Shown in pieces: positions 43,816-52,879 of a DNA stretch of 64,000 nt; within the stretch, counting starts at the first letter, position 1; every line of letters starts with the position of its first letter. Origin of the DNA: Rufibacter psychrotolerans (lineage in GTDB: Bacteria; Bacteroidota; Bacteroidia; Cytophagales; Hymenobacteraceae). Where the stretch lies: assembly GCF_016924645.1 (NCBI RefSeq), contig NZ_JAFFJV010000001.1:186001-250000 (forward strand). Reading direction: 5' to 3'. Below the pieces are notes generated by a model. The model was not told where the DNA came from and did no database searches. It saw only the letters and a program-made list of their open reading frames with translations. Made by a program: the position numbers and the translations under genes.

Positions 43816-46800
43816 ATGAAAAAGAGACTACATTATGCTTGCTATGTTTGCCTTGCTTTGCCCTTGCTCGGCATTGGAGCTTCCACGGCCCATGCTGAAA
43901 GCAAGCCGGGGGGCAAGAGAGCAGGCCATGGCAAAGCGGGTGCTTTTACGGTGGCGGCTGCCCTGGACCGGGGCGGCGAAAGCAGGGAAGGCAGCACCGT
44001 TAGCCTGGCAGACGTGACCATTACGGGCCGGGTGACCGGAGAGAACGGCGAAGGGCTGGCGGGGGTAACCGTGCTGGTGAAAGGCACCACAGTAGCCACC
44101 GCCACCGACGTGAACGGAAATTTCTCCCTGAACGTGCCCGACGGCAATGTGACCCTTTCCGTGTCCTACATTGGGTTCATGACCCAGGAGGTGGCCCTTA
44201 ACAACCGAACCACGGTAAATATCACCTTAAAGTCAGATACCAAGGCGCTGGATGAAGTAGTGGTGATTGGGTACGGTACCGCCCAGAAAAGCGACGTAAC
44301 AGGGGCGCTGGCCTCGGTGTCAGCGGAGCAGATTGCGCAGGTGCCGGTGCAGAACATCACGCAGGCGCTGCAGGGCCGGGCCGCGGGAGTTGACGTTGCC
44401 GCGGGCACGTTCCGGCCGGGCGAGACGCCCGCCATCACCATCAGGGGGAACCGCTCCATCAGTGCCACCAACCAGCCCTTGTACGTGGTAGACGGCATTC
44501 CGCTGGCCGAAGGCACCGGCCTCAATGACTTCAACCCTCTGGATATTGAGTCCATTGAGATCCTGAAAGACGCCTCCTCCACCGCCATTTATGGGTCAAG
44601 GGGAGCCAACGGGGTAGTGTTGGTGACCACTAAAAAAGGGCGCGAGGGCAAATTCTCGGTGAACTATGATACCTACGTGAGCTTGGACCGCCCTTTGGTA
44701 ACCTTGAACTTGCTGGACGGCCCCGGCTTTGCCGAACTCAGACGCGAAGCTTACCGCAACATACCAGGCCAGGATAGGTACTCTACGCCGTACCCCAACC
44801 CGGCAGACGACTTCCGGTTGTTCGGCGCTGACCCGTACACCTGGGAGTCCCTGGCCCAAGGATACGAGTGGGAAGACAAAGCCAACCGGGTGCCGCGGTA
44901 CCGGCCCGCCACGGCCGAAGAACAGGCCCGCTACGGGGTAACCCAGCTGCCCATCTACAACCCGGCCAACGTGCGCAGCACCGACTGGCAGGACATGGCC
45001 TTTCATGATGCCGTTTCGCAAAACCACCAGCTCATGGTACGGGGAGGCTCTGAGAAGGTGCGGGCCGCTTTCTCCGTGGGCTACTTAGACCAGGAAGGCA
45101 TTCAGCGCGGGCAGGACTTTAAGCGGTACAACGCCCGCCTCAACATGGATTATGACGTGGCCAAGTTCCTAACCATGGGTGCCTCGGTCAACGCCAACGT
45201 CAACATCCAAAACCTGGGCGGAAACATCTACGGCCGGTTTATCTCGCAGAACCCGCTGGCCGTGCCGTACGACCCTGAGGGCAACTTCATTGAGTTTCCG
45301 GGGGCCGATGACCAGGTGTACAACCCCACCAGGGAGGCCGATCTGGTGTTCAACGAGCGGCGCACCACCCGTTTCTTCGGGAGCTTCTACGCCGAGGCGA
45401 AGCTGCTGGAAGGCCTGCGCTACCGGTTAAACTTCGGGCCAGATTTCCGGCAGACCAGAAGCGGCACGTTTGAGAGCGGCGAGTCTGCCGAGCGCCAGGG
45501 CACCGCCCGGGCCGTGAACAGCCAGAGCCAGAACTTCACCTACGTGGTGGAGAACCTGCTGTTCTATGACAAGACCTTCGCCCAGAACCACAGCCTGGGC
45601 GTGACCTTGCTGCAGAGTATCCAGAAAGACCGAAGCGAGTCTATTGGCATCACCGCCACCGATTTCCCCTATGAAAGCCAGCTGTGGTACAACATAGGCA
45701 CCACCAACCAGGGGCAGCCAAGCGCCTTCTCCAGCGGCTTCGCCCTGAGAACCATGCAGTCCTGGATGGGCCGGGTGAACTACAGCTTCAAAGACCGCTA
45801 CCTGTTAACCGCCTCGGGCCGTTATGACGGGTCCTCGGTGTTGGCCCCGGGCAACAAGTGGGACTTCTTCCCGTCCTTTGCCCTGGCCTGGAAAATTCAG
45901 GAAGAGGAGTTCATGAAAAGCGTGGCCTTCATCAATGAACTGAAGCTGCGCGTGGGCTACGGAGCAGTGGGGCAGTCGTCCATTGACCCGTACCAGACCG
46001 GCGGGGTGCTGAGCCGTACCCCGTACATCTGGAACGAAACCCCCGCCTACGGGTACCGGCCCTCTGGCCAGCGCCTGCCAGACCTAAGCTGGGAGAAAAC
46101 CAGCACCATTAACGCCGGGGTAGACTTTACCCTCTTCAACCACCGCGTGAGCGGCACGGTAGACGTGTACCGGGCCAATACCACCAACCTGATCATGCCC
46201 CGCGCAGTGCCCACCGCCTCCGGGTTTGGCAGCGTACTGCAGAACGTGGGCGCCACCCGCAACACCGGGGTAGAGGTGGCCCTCACCACCCACAACATCC
46301 AGTCGGCCGAGGGTTTCAACTGGAGCACCGACTTTGTCTTCACCAAAAACAAAGAGGAGTTTGTGGAAACCCACCTGGGCAAGATGGACGACGTGGGCAA
46401 CCGCTGGTTCATAGGACAGCCACTGGGCGTGTACTATGACTACAAATTTGACGGTATCTGGCAACTGGACCAGGTAGAGGAAGCCGCCAAGTACGGCCGC
46501 GTTCCCGGCGACATCAGAGTGGTAGACGTGAACAATGACTCGCAGATCAACGCCCAGGACCTGCTGGTGCTGGGGTCTAACCGGCCCAAATGGTCGGGCA
46601 GCATCAACAACAAGCTTTCTTACAAAGGGTTTGACCTTACCTTTTTGGTGTATGCCCGAATGGGGCACCTGGTGGAGAACATCATGTACCGCCCGGGGCT
46701 GGGAGGCCGCTACCAAAGCATCGCCTGGAACTACTGGACCCCCACCAACCCCAGCAATGAGTACCCGCGGCCCATCAAGGACAAAGACATCTCAGAGTTT

Positions 46801-47064
46801 GGGCAGTCGCTGCAATACCAGAAAGGCGATTTTGTGAAAGTGCGCAACATCTCCCTGAACTACACGTTCCCGCAGTCTTTTGTCTCTAAGTTCAGGGGAA
46901 GCAACCTGAGCGTGTACGTGAACCTGGTGAACCCCTTCCTGTTCACAGATTTTGAGGCCCTGGACCCCGAGGCCTCTGACACCGGCAACAGCACGGCAGA
47001 GAACAGAAGGGCCCTGGGCCTGAGCACCAGAAGCTATGTATTTGGTTTGAGGGTAGGTTTTTAA
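43816..47064 (+). CDS. SusC/RagA-family TonB-linked outer membrane transporter
   Basis: A 1082-aa protein, signal ending AHAE. The regulatory-like domain (ITGRVTGENGEGLAGVTVLVKGT to ~140) is followed by the classical SusC segment LDEVVVIGYGTAQKSDVTGAL, plug motifs (LQGRAAGVDVAAG, VVDGIPL, ILKDASSTAIYGSRGANGVVLVTT) and the barrel, ending FGLRVGF. It is the most canonical of the three SusC copies. It is paired with the SusD 18 nt downstream, directly after the rhamnosidase operon. Confidence 0.96.
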   Translation: MKKRLHYACYVCLALPLLGIGASTAHAESKPGGKRAGHGKAGAFTVAAALDRGGESREGSTVSLADVTITGRVTGENGEGLAGVTVLVKGTTVATATDVNGNFSLNVPDGNVTLSVSYIGFMTQEVALNNRTTVNITLKSDTKALDEVVVIGYGTAQKSDVTGALASVSAEQIAQVPVQNITQALQGRAAGVDVAAGTFRPGETPAITIRGNRSISATNQPLYVVDGIPLAEGTGLNDFNPLDIESIEILKDASSTAIYGSRGANGVVLVTTKKGREGKFSVNYDTYVSLDRPLVTLNLLDGPGFAELRREAYRNIPGQDRYSTPYPNPADDFRLFGADPYTWESLAQGYEWEDKANRVPRYRPATAEEQARYGVTQLPIYNPANVRSTDWQDMAFHDAVSQNHQLMVRGGSEKVRAAFSVGYLDQEGIQRGQDFKRYNARLNMDYDVAKFLTMGASVNANVNIQNLGGNIYGRFISQNPLAVPYDPEGNFIEFPGADDQVYNPTREADLVFNERRTTRFFGSFYAEAKLLEGLRYRLNFGPDFRQTRSGTFESGESAERQGTARAVNSQSQNFTYVVENLLFYDKTFAQNHSLGVTLLQSIQKDRSESIGITATDFPYESQLWYNIGTTNQGQPSAFSSGFALRTMQSWMGRVNYSFKDRYLLTASGRYDGSSVLAPGNKWDFFPSFALAWKIQEEEFMKSVAFINELKLRVGYGAVGQSSIDPYQTGGVLSRTPYIWNETPAYGYRPSGQRLPDLSWEKTSTINAGVDFTLFNHRVSGTVDVYRANTTNLIMPRAVPTASGFGSVLQNVGATRNTGVEVALTTHNIQSAEGFNWSTDFVFTKNKEEFVETHLGKMDDVGNRWFIGQPLGVYYDYKFDGIWQLDQVEEAAKYGRVPGDIRVVDVNNDSQINAQDLLVLGSNRPKWSGSINNKLSYKGFDLTFLVYARMGHLVENIMYRPGLGGRYQSIAWNYWTPTNPSNEYPRPIKDKDISEFGQSLQYQKGDFVKVRNISLNYTFPQSFVSKFRGSNLSVYVNLVNPFLFTDFEALDPEASDTGNSTAENRRALGLSTRSYVFGLRVGF

Positions 47065-47082
47065 CGCCAATTTGGAAAAAGC

Positions 47083-48993
47083 ATGAAAAAGAAGAACATA
47101 CTAGTAGCAGCCCTGCTGTCTCCGCTATTAATGTTTAGCGCCGTCTCCTGTGATGACTTCCTGGAGGAGGAACTGGTGGGCACCTTAACCGAAGAGTATT
47201 ACCGCACCGAGCAAGGGGTAGAAGACCTGATCAAGGCGGCCTATGAGCCCACGCGCACCAAGTTTACCTATGAGTGGTCGTACGCGTTCTGGAACTTCGG
47301 CACCGACGAGTTCACCCACGGCGACCAGGTGAACTTCAACTACTACAACACCTATGACAGCCGGCTCAATGCCAACCCCGCCGCCCCAGACGTGTTCATC
47401 CATGAGGTGTGGGCCACCTATTATGACGGCATCAACCGGGCCAACACGGGCATCAAGTACCTGCCCGAGGTGCCGGGCGTAAGAACTCTGGTGACCCCGG
47501 AGGCCAAGGCCCAGCGCATGGGCGAGCTCCGGTTCCTGCGCGGCCTGTACTATTTCACCCTGGTGCAGCAGTTTGGGGCCTTGCCCTTGGTGCTGGACCC
47601 CACCGAGGGCATCAGGACGGAGTTCACCCGGGCCCCGGTGCCGGAGGTGTACAAGGCCATTATCTCCGACTTTAAGTTTGCCGCCGATAACCTGCCGGCG
47701 ACCCAGCGTGACTTCGGACGGGCCAGCAAAGGGGCTGCCCAGCATTTCCTGGCCAAGGCCTACCTCACCCGCGGCAGCGCCAAAAACGAGCAGCGGGGCC
47801 AGCAGCCCACCGACATGGACAGCGCGGCCTACTACGCAGACCAGGTGATCCAATCATCGGCCCATGCCCTGGAGAGCGACTATGCCAACCTGTGGGTCAT
47901 GTCCAGTTATGACGACAACGTGAATAAGTCGCAGACCAGCAAAGAGGTGCTCTTCTCTGCCCAGTGGAACGATGACCCCCTCATAGCCGGCCGCTACGGC
48001 AACCAGACGCACATGTACTACATCATGCAGTATGACAACCTGCCGGGCATGCGGCGCGACATTATAAACGGCCGGCCTTTCCGCAGGCTAATGCCCACTG
48101 ACTACACCATGGACATCTATGACCGCAAAAACGACTCGCGCTTCTACAAGAGCTTCAAGCTGGCCTGGATCTCCAACAACGCGGCCACCATACCCAAGTG
48201 GACGGCGGCCAACGCCCCAGACCCCAGCCTGGTAGACAAACCCAAGTATCCGCTGGGCGACACCGCCGCCTACATCTGGGTGAACACCCCGGCCACGGCG
48301 CTCACCCAGGCCCAGGTAGATGCTTCGCCGCATGCCCTCTTCCCAAGGTATTACAGAAACAGCCGGGGTGAGTTGGTGTCGGCGTTTACCACCAGAAACC
48401 GGTACCCCACCCTGGTGAAGTGGCTTGACCCGTTCCGGCTGAACGCCAACCAGCAGCAAGGCGTGAAAGACGGCGTTTTGGCCCGCCTGGGAGAGACCTA
48501 CCTGATTGCCGCCGAAGCCTACGGCCGCAAAGGCGATTACGCCAAAGCCCTGGAGTACGTGAACGTGCTGAGGCAGAGAGCCGCCTACCGGGCCGGGGAA
48601 ACCAAGCGGCCCGAGTACTGGCTGGTGGAAGGCGGCACGGCCAGCGATGTGTCCAGCACTTACGCGGCGATCACGGCTACCGCCGAGCTGTTTACCACCA
48701 ACGCCCCCAGTGAACTGTACCCCGCCAATGTCACGTCTACGGAAGATAGGTTCATCCATTTCATGCTGAATGAAAGAACCCGGGAGCTGGCCGGCGAATT
48801 CCACCGCTGGGAAGACCTGGTGCGGACCGAGACGCTGGTGCTGCGGGGCAAGGCGTTCAACCCAGACACCCAGAACCTGCAGGACTACCACGCGCTGCGG
48901 CCCATTCCGCTGCAACACCTGGAGCGCCTGACCAGAAACGGGCAGCCGCTCTCGTCAGACGAACGCCAGGGCCAGCAGAACCCCAACTACTAA
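47083..48993 (+). CDS. SusD/RagB-family nutrient-binding lipoprotein
   Basis: A 636-aa lipoprotein, lipobox SAVSC near residue 23, then DDFLEEELVGTLTEEYYRTEQGVEDLIKAAYEP. SusD motifs are LRFLRGLYYFTLVQQFGALPLVLDP at ~150, AAQHFLAKAYLTRGSAKN, RLGETYLIAAEAYGRKGDYAKALEYVNVLRQRAAY, and the terminal LNERTRELAGEFHRWEDLVRTETL. At 636 aa it is clearly longer than typical SusD. It forms the surface glycan-binding lid for the preceding SusC. Confidence 0.96.
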   Translation: MKKKNILVAALLSPLLMFSAVSCDDFLEEELVGTLTEEYYRTEQGVEDLIKAAYEPTRTKFTYEWSYAFWNFGTDEFTHGDQVNFNYYNTYDSRLNANPAAPDVFIHEVWATYYDGINRANTGIKYLPEVPGVRTLVTPEAKAQRMGELRFLRGLYYFTLVQQFGALPLVLDPTEGIRTEFTRAPVPEVYKAIISDFKFAADNLPATQRDFGRASKGAAQHFLAKAYLTRGSAKNEQRGQQPTDMDSAAYYADQVIQSSAHALESDYANLWVMSSYDDNVNKSQTSKEVLFSAQWNDDPLIAGRYGNQTHMYYIMQYDNLPGMRRDIINGRPFRRLMPTDYTMDIYDRKNDSRFYKSFKLAWISNNAATIPKWTAANAPDPSLVDKPKYPLGDTAAYIWVNTPATALTQAQVDASPHALFPRYYRNSRGELVSAFTTRNRYPTLVKWLDPFRLNANQQQGVKDGVLARLGETYLIAAEAYGRKGDYAKALEYVNVLRQRAAYRAGETKRPEYWLVEGGTASDVSSTYAAITATAELFTTNAPSELYPANVTSTEDRFIHFMLNERTRELAGEFHRWEDLVRTETLVLRGKAFNPDTQNLQDYHALRPIPLQHLERLTRNGQPLSSDERQGQQNPNY

Positions 48994-49010
48994 CCTCACC
49001 ACCAGGTGCC

Positions 49011-49050
49011 AAGGGAAACAGGAACAAAACCCCTGTTTCCCTTTTCCTTT
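49011..49050 (+). terminator. Terminator after the third SusD
   Basis: A perfect 12-bp stem (49011-49022 with 49032-49043) with a 9-nt loop, followed by a pyrimidine-rich tail. No CAGGATA module follows before the GH2 gene, so GH2 may depend on read-through or on an unseen promoter. Confidence 0.8.
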
Positions 49051-49310
49051 GTACCAGGGGCAGGGGGCAGCCCACCACAGAGCACCAGAAAAAGCCTCCG
49101 TTTAAGTGCAGTTTTCCTGAAATCGGCCTGGAATCAGGAATCTGCCCAGAAAAGGGCTGGGTGGCGGGGAGCTAAACCGGTAGAAACGGGCTTCGGCCCT
49201 AAATTCTAGCCCCAACCCCTAGGAAACTGGCGGGGCAACCCATTCCTTTGGCCTCCGCCGCTCATTACCAGAACGCCTGGCGCAGGCCTGGCATCAACCC
49301 ACATTTGCGT

Positions 49311-52235
49311 ATGCTTCTTAAAAAGCTTGGAATCCTCTTTGTCCTTCTGCTGGGTTTAGCAGACAGTTTCGCCAAAACGCCCCCAAAACGCCAGATACAG
49401 TACCTGTCGGGGGTAGATAACAAGCACACCGTTGCCTGGGATTTTTTCTGCACCGGGGGGCGGCAAAGCGGCCGCTGGACCACCATTCAGGTGCCCTCGC
49501 ACTGGGAGCAGCAGGGCTTTGGCAGCTACAACTACGGCCGCGACTACGTGACCTACGGCAAGAACTTCCGCTTTGCGGATGAAAAAGGAATGTACCGGCA
49601 CAAGTTCAGGGTGCCCAACAGCTGGAAGGGCAAGGAGGTCTACATTGTGTTTGAGGGCTCCATGACCGATACCGAGGTGAAGATCAACGGCAAGCTGGCC
49701 GGGCCCATCCACCAGGGTGCCTTTTACCGGTTCAAGTACAACATCAAAGACAAGCTGGCGTTTGGCCAGGAAAACCTGCTGGAGGTAACGGTGAGCAAGA
49801 TGTCTTCGGATGCCTCGGTGAACAACGCTGAGCGCCTAGCCGACTACTGGATCTTCGGGGGCATTTTCCGGCCGGTGTACTTAGAGGCGTACCCCACCCA
49901 GCACGTGGCCTACACCGCCATTGACGCCAAGGCCAACGGAGCTTTCTCCATGAACGTGCACCTGAACCAACCGGCCCCGGGCCATGAGGTGGTAGCCGAA
50001 GTGGTGGACCGAAGCGGCAACGTGGTGGGCACCGGCCGCGCCTCCTTTGGCCAGGACACGCTGGCAAACGTGACCCTGCAGGTAAACAACCCCTTGCAGT
50101 GGACCGCCGAAACGCCCCACCTCTACACCGTGAACACGTACCTCCGCCGGGGCCGCAAAGACCTGTACCAGACCTCAGACAAGTTCGGGTTCCGCACCAT
50201 TGAGATCCGGCAGGGCGACGGCATTTACCTCAACGGCACCAAGATCAAGATGAAGGGCGTGAACCGCCACGTGTGGTGGCCCGAGACCGGCCGTGCCGTG
50301 AGCCGCGACATTGACCTGATGGACGTGAAGCTGATCAAGGAAATGAACATGAACGCCGTGCGGTGCTCGCATTACCCGCCCGACAAGAGCTTTCTGGAAC
50401 TCTGCGATTCGCTGGGCCTGTACGTGCTCAATGAGCTGGCCGGCTGGCAAAAAGCCTACAGCACCAAGGCCGGCGCGCCGCTGGTCAAGGAGCTGGTGAC
50501 CCGCGATGCCAACCACCCTTCCATCATTTTCTGGAGCAACGGCAATGAGGGCGGCCACAACAAAGAGTTAGTAGATGATTACGCCCACTGGGACCACTCT
50601 AAACGGCCGGTCATTCACGCGCACCACCGGCCCGGCAACGCCATCAACGGCATTGACTGCAACCACTACGAGGATTATTACAGCACCGCCAACCTGCTCA
50701 AAGGCCCCAATATTTACATGCCCACCGAGTTTCTGCACGCGCAGGACGACGGTGGCGGCGGAACCTCGCTGGCCGATTTCTGGGAACTGCACTGGAACAG
50801 CAAACTGGGCGCCGGTGGCTTTCTCTGGGACCTGGCCGACGAGGGCATTGTGCGCACCGACATGAACCACATCATTGACGTGAACCGCGTCAACGCCCCA
50901 GACGGGCTGGTGGGCCCGCACCGCCAGAAGGAAGGCAGTTTCTTCGCCATCAAGGAAGTCTACTCGCCGGTGCACATCAAGCTGGACAAGCTGCCCGCGG
51001 CCTTTGACGGCACCATGGCGGTGGAAAACCGGTTTCACTTCACCAACCTGGACCAGTGTACGTTTCAGTGGGAACTGGCCGATTACCGCAAACCAGGCGA
51101 TCTGTACACCGGCCTTACCGTGAAGAAAAAAGGTACCGGCGCCGGGCCTTCCATCGCGCCCACGGCCAAAGGCACCCTCAGGCTCAACCTGCCCGCAGAC
51201 TGGAAAGACTATGACGTGTTGCTGCTCTCGGCCTATGATCCGCACAAAGAACTGCTCTACACCTGGTCCTGGAACGTGAAAAGCCCAGACCAGCTCCTGG
51301 AGGGAATTGTGCTCCTGACCAAAGAGCAAGCCGCCGCCGCAGCCGCCAAGGCCGACTCAACAAGCCAGAAAAAGAGCAAGGCCCAGGAGTGGAAAGTGGC
51401 CGTGACCGAAACCGACTCCACCATTCTGCTGAAGGGCGGCGAAGTGGGCATTAAGCTGAACAAGAAAACAGGAACCCTGGCGGAAGTCACCAACACCACC
51501 TCCAAGAACCTCACCTTCGGCGAAGGTCCCGTGCTGGTGGGCGGCACCGCCAAGGTGGCCAACATCAAGCACTATCCCGACGGGGATGGCCATGTGGTGG
51601 AGGTGAACTACACCGGTGGCCTGAAGTACGCCCGCTGGAAGATGCACGGCAGCGGTTGGGTGAGCCTGGAGTATGAATACCACCTTGCCGGCGAGCACCC
51701 GTTTACCGGCATCAGCTTCACTTACCCCGAGAATTTTATCATTGGGGCCAAGTGGCTGGGCAAGGGTCCGTATCGGGTCTGGAAGAACCGCCTGCAGGGC
51801 GTGGAGCACAACGTGTGGGAGAACTACTACAACGACGTGCAAACTGGCAGCGCCCCCTGGCAGTACCCCGAATTCAAGGGCTATTTTGCCGAGGTCACCT
51901 GGATGGAGTTCAACACCGCCGAAGGGAAGTTTCTGGTGGCCACGCCCCAGGAAGGCCTGTTCGTGCGCCGCTTCGATTTCTACGGCTTGTCGGGCATAAA
52001 ACCGCACCCCGACCTGCCCGTGGGCAACGTATCGTTTCTGGACCATATTCCGCCCCTGGGCACCAAACTGGCCCTCAACATCAGCGCCAACACCAAGAAC
52101 CTGGGCCCGGCGGGCGAGATGAACAAGGTCTCCGGCCCCACCAAACGAACCCTGTATTTTTACTTCGGCCTGCCCAAATCCAACAGCACCTCGCCCCAAC
52201 AGTTTGACAGACCGGTGAAAAACGAGTTGTTCTAA
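49311..52235 (+). CDS. GH2 beta-galactosidase-family enzyme
   Basis: The ATG at 49311 gives 974 aa with a signal (LGILFVLLLGLADSFAK); the longer frame lacks a signal at its start. The order is GH2 sugar-binding domain (VPSHWEQQGFGSYNYGRDYVTYG, VYIVFEGSMTDTEVKINGKLAG), immunoglobulin-like domain, then the TIM barrel: MKGVNRHVWWPETGRAVS, MNAVRCSHYPPDKSFLELCDSLGLYVLNE, acid/base E413 in WSNGNEGGHN, and probable nucleophile E473 in IYMPTEFLHA. A C-terminal beta-rich region with a Lys/Ala-rich linker (AAAAAKADSTSQKKSK, ~690) completes it. In pectin loci GH2 members act as beta-galactosidases or beta-glucuronidases on side chains. The gene lies 317 nt after SusD behind a terminator. Confidence 0.88.
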   Translation: MLLKKLGILFVLLLGLADSFAKTPPKRQIQYLSGVDNKHTVAWDFFCTGGRQSGRWTTIQVPSHWEQQGFGSYNYGRDYVTYGKNFRFADEKGMYRHKFRVPNSWKGKEVYIVFEGSMTDTEVKINGKLAGPIHQGAFYRFKYNIKDKLAFGQENLLEVTVSKMSSDASVNNAERLADYWIFGGIFRPVYLEAYPTQHVAYTAIDAKANGAFSMNVHLNQPAPGHEVVAEVVDRSGNVVGTGRASFGQDTLANVTLQVNNPLQWTAETPHLYTVNTYLRRGRKDLYQTSDKFGFRTIEIRQGDGIYLNGTKIKMKGVNRHVWWPETGRAVSRDIDLMDVKLIKEMNMNAVRCSHYPPDKSFLELCDSLGLYVLNELAGWQKAYSTKAGAPLVKELVTRDANHPSIIFWSNGNEGGHNKELVDDYAHWDHSKRPVIHAHHRPGNAINGIDCNHYEDYYSTANLLKGPNIYMPTEFLHAQDDGGGGTSLADFWELHWNSKLGAGGFLWDLADEGIVRTDMNHIIDVNRVNAPDGLVGPHRQKEGSFFAIKEVYSPVHIKLDKLPAAFDGTMAVENRFHFTNLDQCTFQWELADYRKPGDLYTGLTVKKKGTGAGPSIAPTAKGTLRLNLPADWKDYDVLLLSAYDPHKELLYTWSWNVKSPDQLLEGIVLLTKEQAAAAAAKADSTSQKKSKAQEWKVAVTETDSTILLKGGEVGIKLNKKTGTLAEVTNTTSKNLTFGEGPVLVGGTAKVANIKHYPDGDGHVVEVNYTGGLKYARWKMHGSGWVSLEYEYHLAGEHPFTGISFTYPENFIIGAKWLGKGPYRVWKNRLQGVEHNVWENYYNDVQTGSAPWQYPEFKGYFAEVTWMEFNTAEGKFLVATPQEGLFVRRFDFYGLSGIKPHPDLPVGNVSFLDHIPPLGTKLALNISANTKNLGPAGEMNKVSGPTKRTLYFYFGLPKSNSTSPQQFDRPVKNELF

Positions 52236-52258
52236 AGGTATTCCAAAGCTATTCTAAG

Positions 52259-52306
52259 CAAAGCGCCCTTGGCAAGCAGAGTACTTGCCAAGGGCGCTTT
52301 GTTTTA
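52259..52306 (+). terminator. Strong terminator after the GH2 gene
   Basis: A perfect 18-bp stem (52259-52276 with 52284-52301), 7-nt loop and TTTTAT tail, starting 23 nt after the GH2 stop. Confidence 0.93.
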
Positions 52307-52339
52307 TACCGGCTATTTTGAGGCTATTTTTCTGTAAAA

Positions 52340-52368
52340 ACAGAAAAAGCGCAAGCAGACACTTGCGC
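52340..52368 (-). terminator. Hairpin with T-rich tail on the minus strand
   Basis: GCGCAAG (52349-52355) pairs with CTTGCGC (52362-52368); read leftward it is followed by a run of T. It could stop leftward transcription coming from the GH28 gene that ends at 52880, although it lies some 510 nt downstream. Confidence 0.5.
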
Positions 52369-52615
52369 CTTCCATGGGCTGGTAAAGGATGTTAAGACCT
52401 TAGGTAATCTTGCAGAAAGGAAAAGAGACAACTCAGAGGAATAAGAGGCCACTCAAGAAGCAAGTACTTAAGAAACAAGAGACTGCTCAAAGAGAACTAC
52501 CCGCCCCAAAGACACCACCTATTTCAACACGAACTACCCATTTCCCAAAGGCTCTACCTATTTCAAAGGGCCCAACTAATTTATAGAACTAAACCCATTA
52601 TAGAACCATCCCATA

Positions 52616-52705
52616 TTGTCATCCTGAAAGGATCTTGGTGCAAACGGCAAGAGCGCTCATGCAGTGCTTGTCTAGTTCGCCCACAAGATCCTTTCAGGAT
52701 GACAA
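52616..52705. repeat. 22-bp perfect inverted repeat
   Basis: The left arm 52616-52637 and right arm 52684-52705 are exact reverse complements of 22 bp, beginning TTGTCATCCTGAAAGG, around a 46-nt centre. The size and its place between convergent genes fit a REP-type or miniature element rather than a terminator, since there is no T tail. Confidence 0.75.
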
Positions 52706-52760
52706 CGGGAGTGGGTGCGCTGTAACGGATACTATTGTCGTAACGGGTTCAACCGTTGAA

Positions 52761-52814
52761 AGTAGTACCGCCATTGCAAGTAGTACCGCCATTGCAAGTA
52801 GTACCGCTATTGAA
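52761..52814. repeat. Three tandem 18-bp repeats
   Basis: Units start at 52761, 52779 and 52797. The first two are identical (AGTAGTACCGCCATTGCA); the third differs at two bases. The period of 18 keeps a reading frame (SSTAIA) but no gene is credible. Confidence 0.9.
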
Positions 52815-52879
52815 TGCAGTACTGGAAACAGTAGAAACAGCCCCAGCGCACTACTTTCTCTGCCTCGCTGAAAGAGCGC

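Larger units (their letters stand above)
52369..52879. other. Convergent spacer rich in repeats
   Basis: No convincing gene between the convergent GH2 and GH28 genes. The composition is unusual: a loose ~20-bp periodic A-rich stretch (52420-52610), a 22-bp perfect inverted repeat (52616-52705) and three 18-bp tandem copies (52761-52814). A short open frame across the last part only translates the tandem repeat. Confidence 0.7.

Noticed and set aside
52761..52814. CRISPR array
   Set aside because: The three 18-bp units abut directly without spacers, and no cas genes are in the window.
52635..52871. 78-codon open frame with SSTAIA repeats
   Set aside because: It only translates the inverted-repeat centre and the 18-bp tandem repeats, and there is no promoter or start context.
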